DNA of 6,019 nucleotides from Desulfobacterales bacterium (lineage in GTDB: Bacteria > Desulfobacterota > Desulfobacteria > Desulfobacterales > C00003060). The notes beneath the pieces were generated by a model. The model saw only the letters and a list, made by a program, of their open reading frames with translations. It did not search any database and was not told where the DNA came from. A program made the position numbers and the translations under genes. Positions 1-4,590 of the stretch are shown here, one piece after another. The DNA is taken from NCBI GenBank assembly GCA_030668505.1, contig DAOUTV010000122.1:1-6019 (forward strand). Direction: 5' to 3'. Positions within the stretch are counted from its first letter, which is position 1. The number at the start of each line of letters is the position of its first letter.

Positions 1-1307
1 AGGCGAGCACTTACTTTAACCGGATAGACAGGCGGGTTCTCAAGGTTTTTATGTTGTTCATCAAGGTCTGCAAAACCTTTTCTAAGCCGCTCCCGGATCT
101 CCTCCAGTGAAGGATGTCTCCTCAGGAGCTTTCCATCCTGAATGACAGGCTCAAGCAGGGAGCGGGCGTCTTCAACAGTTTCATCCCTGATGCCGATGAT
201 ATCCTCTAAGAATCGTCCCCGGGGATCAGTCTTTCTGAAAACCTGTTTGTCCCCTGCCAGATTTACCTTGCCCGGGCTAAACTTCATGATAGGGCGTTTA
301 CCGTACTGGACCAGTTTGTAAGCAATGTCAAAATAAGGGGCATCAGCAGAAACCCCCATCCTGGTTCCTACACCAAAGGCATCAATCCGAGCCCCCTCTT
401 TTATTGTTCTGGCGATCTTGTACTCATCAAAACTGCTGCTCGCAAATATCTCGGTATCGTCAAGACCTGCTTCATCAAGAATCTTTCGAACCTCCTGGCT
501 CAACCGGGTCATATCACCGCTATCGAGGCGAACTCCTAACAACTTGTGTCCCCGTTTGACCATCTCGTTACCAACCACAGCCGCCTTGCGAGCCCCAGCT
601 AAAGTGTCATAGGTATCGATCAGGAGGATGGTCTTTTTGGGGAAAGATCGTGCAAAGGCCCTGAACGCTTCAATCTCATCCCCAAAGGAGCTGATATAGG
701 AATGGGCCATAGTCCCTGCGATGGGTATTCCGTAAAGCTTTCCGGCCAGGACATTGCTGGTGGACACAAATCCGGCAATATGGCTGCTTCGGGCCACTTT
801 CAGCCCTGCATCAGTACCCTGGGTCCGGCGAAGGGAGAAATCGACCAGCCCACGTCCTTTAGCTGCATGGACACATCGGGCCGCCTTGGTAGCAATCATG
901 GACTGTAGATTAATGGTGTTGATAGCAAATGTTTCCAAGAGCTGGGCTTCTATTATAGGAGCGGTCACCTCAAGGATCGGCTCATCTTTAAAGAAAATTT
1001 CTCCCTCCGCAAGTGCCCGGACAGTACCTGTGAAACGGACATTCTTAAGATAATGGAGAAAGTCATGCGAAAACATGTCGGTATTGTCAAGGTAAGCAAG
1101 ATCGTCTTCTGAAAAACGAAAGTCAGCTACATAATCGAGAAAGTCTTCAAGGCCTGCTGCCACAAAATAAGCCCGATTGGATGGATATTTCCTAATAAAG
1201 AGTGAAAATGTAGCAGGGTTGGCCATACCATTTTCAAAGTAGCTGGCCGCCATAGTGAGTTCATAGAGGTCGGTCAGGAGCTCAAATCTCTCAGAAGGGC
1301 TTATCAT
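1..1307 (-). CDS. pncB: Nicotinate phosphoribosyltransferase, C-terminus cut by window edge
   Basis: This enzyme converts nicotinate and PRPP to nicotinate mononucleotide with ATP help, the entry step of the Preiss-Handler route to NAD in the cytoplasm. I translated the minus strand from ATG at 1307; 435 codons stay open to the left edge, so the stop lies outside. Family signatures occur in order: LTDLYELTMA (residues 11-20), DFSLRRTQGTDAG (156-168), AGTMAHSYI with the likely phosphorylated histidine H202 (197-205), LIDTYDT (229-235), RLDSGD (260-265) and FGVGTRMGVSADAP (311-324). The visible end, NPPVYPVKVSAR, resembles the usual C-terminus, so probably only a few residues are missing. The start codon overlaps the stop of the upstream nicotinamidase-like gene as ATGA, and a weak AAGG lies just upstream, pointing to translational coupling. 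No frameshift is visible. Family identity is very secure. Confidence 0.96.
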   Translation of the reverse strand, partial: MISPSERFELLTDLYELTMAASYFENGMANPATFSLFIRKYPSNRAYFVAAGLEDFLDYVADFRFSEDDLAYLDNTDMFSHDFLHYLKNVRFTGTVRALAEGEIFFKDEPILEVTAPIIEAQLLETFAINTINLQSMIATKAARCVHAAKGRGLVDFSLRRTQGTDAGLKVARSSHIAGFVSTSNVLAGKLYGIPIAGTMAHSYISSFGDEIEAFRAFARSFPKKTILLIDTYDTLAGARKAAVVGNEMVKRGHKLLGVRLDSGDMTRLSQEVRKILDEAGLDDTEIFASSSFDEYKIARTIKEGARIDAFGVGTRMGVSADAPYFDIAYKLVQYGKRPIMKFSPGKVNLAGDKQVFRKTDPRGRFLEDIIGIRDETVEDARSLLEPVIQDGKLLRRHPSLEEIRERLRKGFADLDEQHKNLENPPVYPVKVSAR

Positions 1308-1825
1308 CGGACCTTGGCTCCGTATATCTTGTCCATGCGTTTAAGGGCATATTCATGGAACTCAGGGTCAAAATCGGCCACACCCGCCTTGGGCACAGTA
1401 ATGTTGTAATCTCGATTTGCCAAGCCGCCAACCGTATCCATCACGCAGATATTCGTACAAACGCCCACCACTTCTACGGCCTGAATATCGTGCTTTTCTA
1501 ACAAATTGTTCAAATCTGTTTCGAAAAAGCCGCTGTAACGTCGCTTCTGAATGACAATATCGGCTTGCTGTGGCGCAAGGTCTGGAATAATCTGATGGCC
1601 CCACGTCCCAACTACGGAATGTTTGGGAAATTTCTCAAACTCCTTGTCATCTTCTGCGTGGGAGTCCTGCAGGTAGATCACAAGGTCTCCACTTTTTCGG
1701 TAGGCCTCTATACGACCTTTGATGAACTGGATGATATCCCGGGCCGACTGACCACAGTACAAGGCACCTTTTTCGTCCACAAAATCATTGAGCATGTCCA
1801 CGACGATCAAGGCATTTCCAGACAT
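1304..1825 (-). CDS. pncA: Nicotinamidase-like cysteine hydrolase (isochorismatase superfamily)
   Basis: This 173-residue protein probably hydrolyses nicotinamide to nicotinate and ammonia, feeding the phosphoribosyltransferase encoded directly downstream. The superfamily triad is visible as D10 (VVDMLNDF), K94 (QKRRYSGFF) and C127 (VCTNICV). A metal site like that of Gram-positive nicotinamidases can be read as D54 and H56 (QDSHAED), E62 and H69 (FPKHSVVGTWG). The length is close to the usual 180-190 residues and nothing looks missing. The start is fixed by a consensus AGGAGG five bases upstream of the ATG. The stop TGA overlaps the next ATG in ATGA. Isochorismatase-fold hydrolases also include ureidoacrylate and biuret hydrolases, but the metal ligands, the HSVVGTWG segment and the pncB neighbour favour nicotinamidase. 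The superfamily is seen directly; the substrate is inferred. Confidence 0.92.
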   Translation of the reverse strand: MSGNALIVVDMLNDFVDEKGALYCGQSARDIIQFIKGRIEAYRKSGDLVIYLQDSHAEDDKEFEKFPKHSVVGTWGHQIIPDLAPQQADIVIQKRRYSGFFETDLNNLLEKHDIQAVEVVGVCTNICVMDTVGGLANRDYNITVPKAGVADFDPEFHEYALKRMDKIYGAKVR

Positions 1826-1830
1826 GATAA

Positions 1831-1836
1831 CCTCCT
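1831..1836 (-). promoter_or_regulatory. Shine-Dalgarno site of the nicotinamidase gene
   Basis: Read on the minus strand the bases are AGGAGG, followed by TTATC and the ATG at 1825. This is the strongest ribosome binding site in the window and decides the start of the nicotinamidase. The coupled phosphoribosyltransferase gene has only a weak AAGG of its own, so the operon's translation probably depends mainly on this site. Confidence 0.85.
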
Positions 1837-1884
1837 GGTTATTCAGTGATATCCACGAGACGGCTAATTTGCCTGCATACTTTA

Positions 1885-1913
1885 TTAATAACCCATGCTG
1901 TCTTCGGATGCAA
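1885..1913 (-). promoter_or_regulatory. Possible sigma-70 type promoter for the NAD salvage operon
   Basis: On the minus strand TTGCAT (1913-1908) is separated by exactly 17 bases from TATTAA (1890-1885), giving a predicted transcript start near 1878 and a leader of about 50 bases before the nicotinamidase. Both hexamers are imperfect: the first matches TTGACA only in its TTG, and the second matches TATAAT at four positions. The -10 box lies inside the 10-bp palindrome TTATTAATAA (1882-1891), which could also serve as an operator, but I do not recognise a known NAD-regulator box. Confidence 0.3.
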
Positions 1914-1930
1914 CCCTTCTCCTTCTAACT

Positions 1931-1990
1931 CCCCCGCCTGTACCTCCCTGCCTGCAATGCTTTGCAATGCAAGGCAGGCGGGCCTGGGGG
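1931..1990. repeat. Imperfect GC-rich inverted repeat (hairpin)
   Basis: The core is a 7-bp perfect stem, CCTGCCT (1947-1953) with AGGCAGG (1972-1978). Between the arms lie two direct copies of TGCAATGC (1953-1960 and 1963-1970), which can themselves pair in part. Outer C-rich and G-rich flanks (CCCCCGCCTG at 1931-1940 and CAGGCGGG plus GGGGG at 1975-1990) extend the symmetry imperfectly. It abuts the first recognisable codons of the Crp-like relic, so it may be a small repeat that inserted into or beside that gene. Confidence 0.55.
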
Positions 1991-2109
1991 ATGAAGGCAC
2001 AGCCCTTTACATCATAATGAAAGGGAGGGTAAAGATCGTGCTTCCCTAGGACATGGCCGACATTGTCGGCACAACTCGCGAGAGCATAAACCCTAATGTT
2101 GCATAAACA
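1987..2109 (+). pseudogene. Relic of a Crp/Fnr-family transcription regulator
   Basis: The plus strand encodes GDEGTALYIIMKGRVKIVL (1987-2043), a good match to the end of the cyclic-nucleotide-binding beta-roll of Crp/Fnr regulators (typically G..GdaLYiI..GrVkv). After one codon and a TAG stop at 2047-2049, the same frame continues with DMADIVGTTRESIN (2050-2091), the signature of the Crp recognition helix-turn-helix. The frame closes with TAA at 2107-2109. In an intact member roughly 100 residues, including the long dimer helix, separate these two motifs, so about 300 bp has apparently been lost while frame was kept. The N-terminal part of the beta-roll is absent, and a GC-rich hairpin lies immediately upstream. 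The motif matches are seen in the sequence; the deletion history is inferred. It cannot encode a working regulator. Confidence 0.6.
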
Positions 2110-2151
2110 ACACGGCAAGAATGTGATAAAGCCAAGGTGGTATAGGGTCTG

Positions 2152-2346
2152 ATGGATTTATTGAACGCCTCGGACAAACGCACACGTGGTGAAGTCCAGC
2201 AACGATATGATATTTGCCGAGTTGTTCACCTTTCGGGAAAGCCGATGATACCCCATCTGCTGCGTTGTCAAGGGCTTGGCGTAAATGACTACAGCCTCAC
2301 CCTTGACGCCTTGCATCTGCAGCATCCTCGACTTTTGCAACGTTAG
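2152..2346 (+). pseudogene. Possible relic of a PEP-utilising enzyme (PTS enzyme I-like C-terminus)
   Basis: This short open frame of 64 codons has no visible ribosome binding site. Its second half contains GKPMIPHLL, then GLGVNDYSLTLDAL. Enzyme I and PtsP proteins end with a pattern like GKPv-CGE-dP-miPlLlGlGv-dlSm-p-alp, so this could be such a C-terminus in which the CGE segment between GKP and MIP was deleted and two residues were gained before GLGV. PEP synthase has a related ending and is an alternative. The evidence is one motif read by eye; the frame may simply be random. It lies on the same strand as the Crp-like relic about 40 bp upstream and opposite to the flanking intact genes. 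Confidence 0.3.
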
Positions 2347-2359
2347 GGTAAACAAGGAG

Positions 2360-3610
2360 CTAAGGATTTTGCGAGACAGATGCCTGGTCTCCACAGAGGG
2401 TGACTACATTCAACTCCTTGATCTTGAGCGGCTTAAGAGGCGGATCCACTGAAGGTGTGTGGGATTTCACACAAAAAGGCCTCAACTGAAGCTTCTGACC
2501 CACCATGATCATGGATCCTTTGATTCCGTTTATCCTTTTCAACGTGTCTACTGAGACTCCTTTTTTCCCTGCAATATGGCTTAAAGTATCTCCTGATTGA
2601 ACCACGTAGTAACAATAGGAATTCTTTTTCATGCGGCGGGAGGTTATGCGGGTTAGTTGTTTCAGAACAGTAGTTGTTCTGGAAGCAAGCCCGGATGGAA
2701 CCTTAATCGTGTAATGCCCTGTGGGCAGATAAGAGTTTAGGATCTGCGGGTTGAGTTCTTTAAGGACCTTGTAGTCCGTGCCAACGGCACGGGCAACATC
2801 CGTCATAAGGAGCGGGACCTCGATGTTGACCGGCACCGTATCGCACTTGACAGGAGTATATATCTGTTCCTGTGTCAGACTGTATCCGTAGCTCTTTGGA
2901 TTTTCCATGACAATCTTGATAGCCGCGATGCGAAAGATATATCGCTCTGTCTCAAGTGGCAGGTTGAGCCTGTAGTAATCTGTGATTTTCTGTTTGTCTA
3001 TTTCTTCTTTCAGGCGGGTTTTACCGCAATTATACCCGGCTAGTGCTAATGTCCAGGTGCCGAATACATCTTTAAGGTGCTTAAGGTGCTTAAGGGCCGC
3101 CCCGGTGGAATGCTCAAAGCTCAGCCGTTCGTCCATCATGTGGTCCTTGCGAAGGCCATTGCCTCGAGCGGTGGGCGCCATAAACTGCCATGGTCCGGTG
3201 GCTCCAGCGCTGGACCGTATATGGGTGAGAAGAGAACTCTCAGCCACGGCAAGGTACTTCAGGTCGTCAGGCATGCCCGCCTCGGCCAACTTCTTTTCAA
3301 TGTGCGGGAAATAACGTCCCGCCCGCTTTTGCCACATGAAAACCTGTGCCCGGTCCCAGACAGATATGGTAAATTCACGATCCAGCATTTCCCAAACGCG
3401 GCGGTTTTCAATGGGCATCGGCTCACCGCAAAGGCTAACTGATTTTGGTAGGGGGAGGTTATCTAAGACCGGATAAGCGTTTTCCCGGGCAGGGGTAGCG
3501 CAGGATGAAACGAGTACCGTCAGTAAATTGAGAGCCAGGAGAAAAGCGCTCACTCGAGAAAATAAGGGCAGTCTAAGCATAACGTACTCAAAGTATAAAT
3601 TAGTTTCCAT
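2360..3610 (-). CDS. MltD-like membrane-bound lytic murein transglycosylase with LysM
   Basis: This 416-residue protein is predicted to cleave the MurNAc-GlcNAc bond of peptidoglycan, forming 1,6-anhydro ends, from the inner face of the outer membrane. A hydrophobic signal segment ends in a lipobox, VSSC, with C37 as the likely lipidated residue. The Slt-type catalytic domain covers about 100-230: AVAESSLL carries the catalytic E124, followed by GATGPWQFM (136-144), ALAGYNCG (189-196) and TERYIFRIAAI (221-231). Residues 255-305 resemble a divergent LysM, and 334-378 (YYVVQSGDTLSHIAGKKGVS onward) form a clear one that should bind glycan. The tail after 379 is unassigned. The start is uncertain. 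ATG at 3610 has only a distant AAGGG upstream. ATG at 3580 (residue 11) would give a more normal 26-residue signal peptide but has no good ribosome site. The gene appears monocistronic. Confidence 0.93.
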   Translation of the reverse strand: METNLYFEYVMLRLPLFSRVSAFLLALNLLTVLVSSCATPARENAYPVLDNLPLPKSVSLCGEPMPIENRRVWEMLDREFTISVWDRAQVFMWQKRAGRYFPHIEKKLAEAGMPDDLKYLAVAESSLLTHIRSSAGATGPWQFMAPTARGNGLRKDHMMDERLSFEHSTGAALKHLKHLKDVFGTWTLALAGYNCGKTRLKEEIDKQKITDYYRLNLPLETERYIFRIAAIKIVMENPKSYGYSLTQEQIYTPVKCDTVPVNIEVPLLMTDVARAVGTDYKVLKELNPQILNSYLPTGHYTIKVPSGLASRTTTVLKQLTRITSRRMKKNSYCYYVVQSGDTLSHIAGKKGVSVDTLKRINGIKGSMIMVGQKLQLRPFCVKSHTPSVDPPLKPLKIKELNVVTLCGDQASVSQNP

Positions 3611-3633
3611 TCATAAGTGGCCCTTTTCCGCAA

Positions 3634-3787
3634 TCGCCGACTTCGCCATAGTAGCCTTATTGGCTACGAGCCGACTTCGCGCTCCGTCGCCATAGCGGCT
3701 TTGGCGCGTCGGAGACCAAAGAACTGGCTGCGAGCCGACTTCGCCATAGTAGCCTCGGCTACGACGGCTGAACGGCTGAACGGCTGA
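3634..3787. repeat. GC-rich repeat block with a 21-bp direct repeat and an 8-bp tandem repeat
   Basis: A 21-bp sequence beginning GCCGACTTCGCC and ending GTAGCC occurs identically at 3636-3656 and 3734-3754, with a third partial copy (CGAGCCGACTTCGC) at 3667-3680. Each full copy leads into a small hairpin: GTAGCC-TTATT-GGCTAC (3651-3667) and GTAGCC-TC-GGCTAC (3749-3762). Between them, CTCCG-TCGCCA (3682-3692) can pair with sequence ending CGGAG (to about 3715). ACGGCTGA is then repeated three times in tandem (3764-3787). This is a REP-like structured repeat lying in the leader of the transglycosylase gene. Confidence 0.75.
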
Positions 3788-3822
3788 ATCGGCGTCAATC
3801 AGCCGGAGGCTGACAAGACTGC

Positions 3823-3867
3823 GGGGTTGCTTGTGCGACGTACCTCGGTACGCCTCCGCGCAACCCC
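3823..3867. repeat. Long GC-rich hairpin
   Basis: GGGGTTGC (3823-3830) pairs perfectly with GCAACCCC (3860-3867). Inside, GCG (3835-3837) can pair with CGC (3857-3859). The tip is a perfect stem, CGTAC (3839-3843) with GTACG (3848-3852), around the loop CTCG. Internal loops are asymmetric. On the minus strand it would fold in the untranslated leader of the transglycosylase transcript. There is no T-run on either side, so it is not a normal intrinsic terminator. Confidence 0.65.
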
Positions 3868-3910
3868 TTGTTTTCCTTGACCTTGCGAAAAACTGCTCAT
3901 TTCTGAATTG

Positions 3911-3972
3911 GAAACTTAAGCTTGTGCCCATTGAGTTGTTACGATTCGTGTATGGGCACAAATTAAGGTTTC
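3911..3972. repeat. Extended inverted repeat (19 paired bases, 20-base loop)
   Basis: TTGTGCCCAT (3922-3931) and ATGGGCACAA (3952-3961) form a perfect 10-bp stem around a 20-base loop. The symmetry continues outward after small mismatches: TTAA (3916-3919) with TTAA (3963-3966), and GAAAC (3911-3915) with GTTTC (3968-3972). This could be a structured RNA leader, the ends of a small element, or a binding site for a dimeric protein. I cannot name a known family. Confidence 0.65.
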
Positions 3973-4004
3973 GGTAGTAGGGAAACTCAAGGTATCAATA
4001 TAGC

Positions 4005-4088
4005 TTTTTCCTATTTTAATATAGCGAATTTCGTGCCAGGATTGTGTTTTTACAGGAACCTATAGTGATTCTCATAAGATAGGAAAAA
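4005..4088. repeat. 10-bp inverted repeat around the putative sigma-54 promoter
   Basis: TTTTTCCTAT (4005-4014) is the exact reverse complement of ATAGGAAAAA (4079-4088), with 64 bases between. It brackets the possible sigma-54 promoter. It may be a remnant of a small element or chance in AT-rich DNA. The rest of 3973-4126 shows no gene and nothing else I recognise. Confidence 0.35.
4023..4038 (-). promoter_or_regulatory. Possible sigma-54 (RpoN) promoter reading toward the transglycosylase gene
   Basis: The minus strand reads TGGCACGAAATTCGCT, which matches the -24/-12 consensus TGGCACG-N4-TTGCW except for TCGC in place of TTGC. The GG and GC pairs have the required 12-base start-to-start spacing. 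Transcription would start near 4012 and run left through the two long hairpins and the GC-rich repeats, giving a leader of about 400 bases before the transglycosylase start at 3610. No enhancer-binding site is recognised. AATATAGC, which overlaps the -12 side, occurs again 21 bases away (3997-4004 and 4018-4025). Confidence 0.35.
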
Positions 4089-4150
4089 ATTCAGGAAGAG
4101 CGGAACGTCAAAATCGCAGATTGTTACAATTTTTGGACCTGTGCGGTTAC

Positions 4151-4195
4151 TTGAAAAATCCCCCTAAATCCCCCTTTAATAAAGGGGGACTTTTT
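4151..4195. repeat. C5/G5 hairpin repeat, copy 1
   Basis: CCCCCTTT (4170-4177) and AAAGGGGG (4181-4188) form an 8-bp stem with a 3-base loop, preceded by a second C5 run in AAATCCCCCTAAA and followed on the plus strand by ACTTTTT. A near-identical unit lies inverted at the right edge of the window (about 5970-6011). It could act as a transcription terminator in either direction and would lie downstream of mtaB. Confidence 0.7.
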
Positions 4196-4205
4196 AGCCA
4201 AACGT

Positions 4206-4245
4206 GGTTTCCCCCCTTTGAAAAAGGGGGGTTAGGGGGGATTTA
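4206..4245. repeat. C6/G6 hairpin repeat, inverted copy 2
   Basis: CCCCCCTTT (4211-4219) pairs with AAAGGGGGG (4223-4231), a 9-bp stem with a 3-base loop, followed by a further G6 run in TTAGGGGGGATTTAG. Its reverse complement resembles copy 1, so the two copies face each other within the MITE-like element and could form one long cruciform. Confidence 0.7.
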
Positions 4246-4307
4246 GATGGTATTGATAAGACGACGAATCCACTAACCGCACAGGTCCCAATTTTTTGAT
4301 GCTTCGC

Positions 4308-4455
4308 TAGAAGCCATTTCAAAACCTCAGATCGTGTTCGAGGGCAAGGCGGGGGCCGATGATAAAGCGCAGCATACACGGGGAGTATGTGAGCATTTTG
4401 AAGAGGCCCTCAACACAGCCATCGGGCACTATATGGGGCTTTGAAATGGCTTCTA
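4308..4455. mobile_element. Inverted-repeat element (possible Tc/IS630-type MITE)
   Basis: TAGAAGCCATTTCAAA (4308-4323) and its exact complement (4440-4455) bound a 148-bp unit. The outermost dinucleotide is TA on both sides, which would fit a TA target duplication of the Tc1/mariner-IS630 type; because the repeat is symmetrical this is not proof. The interior holds a small CATAC-GTATG hairpin (about 4374-4390) and no credible gene. A degenerate third copy of the end, TTTTGAAACAGCTTC, lies at 4498-4512, between this element and mtaB. Confidence 0.6.
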
Positions 4456-4525
4456 AGAACTTTTAGCAAAAATTGCCAAAATGGAGTCGTCAAAGGGTTT
4501 TGAAACAGCTTCAAAGCATTATTGT

Positions 4526-4560
4526 AAAAAATCTACAGGGTTCTGTCAAAATGCTGACAG
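4526..4560 (-). terminator. Weak candidate terminator after mtaB
   Basis: On the minus strand CTGTCA (4560-4555) and TGACAG (4548-4543) form a 6-bp stem with a 6-base loop about 30 bases after the mtaB stop. A run of six T follows only 11 bases later (4531-4526), too far for a classic intrinsic terminator. The C5/G5 hairpins further downstream are stronger alternatives. Confidence 0.25.
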
Positions 4561-4590
4561 TGTATGCTCAATATTTCCTGGCTGAGAAAC

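Larger units (their letters stand above)
4135..4288. mobile_element. MITE-like non-autonomous element with terminal inverted repeats and target duplication
   Basis: The 154-bp element ends in perfect 15-bp terminal inverted repeats, GGACCTGTGCGGTTA (4135-4149) and its complement (4274-4288). It is flanked by the direct repeat CAATTTTT (4127-4134 and 4289-4296), which fits an 8-bp target-site duplication. No protein is encoded inside, so it would need a transposase supplied elsewhere. The interior carries two facing copies of a C5/G5 hairpin repeat (4151-4195 and 4206-4245). IS families that make 8-bp duplications and have GG-starting ends include ISL3, IS1595 and IS256, but I cannot assign one by eye. 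Confidence 0.72.

Noticed and set aside
754..1053. 99-codon plus-strand frame
   Set aside because: It is antisense to the conserved nicotinate phosphoribosyltransferase frame and has no domain features.
3070..3096. 9-bp tandem repeat TTAAGGTGC inside the transglycosylase gene
   Set aside because: It encodes LKHLKHLK in a helix whose length matches the family (usual form LKYLKDL), so it is not an insertion and looks coincidental.
2982..3442. Two overlapping plus-strand frames of 110 and 121 codons
   Set aside because: Both are antisense to the catalytic domain of the transglycosylase and carry no independent evidence.
3611..3961. Open frame of 116 codons on the minus strand ending directly before the mltD start
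   Set aside because: It begins only with TTG, has no clear ribosome site, and runs through two hairpins and the GC-rich repeats, so its sequence is explained by the repeats. Its TGA abutting the mltD ATG seems accidental.
4194..4379. 61-codon minus-strand frame
   Set aside because: It crosses parts of two separate inverted-repeat elements and the spacer between them and shows no protein motif.
4461..4481. AT-rich hairpin TTTT-GCAA / TTGC-AAAA
   Set aside because: The stem is short, interrupted and AT-rich, and expected by chance in this composition.
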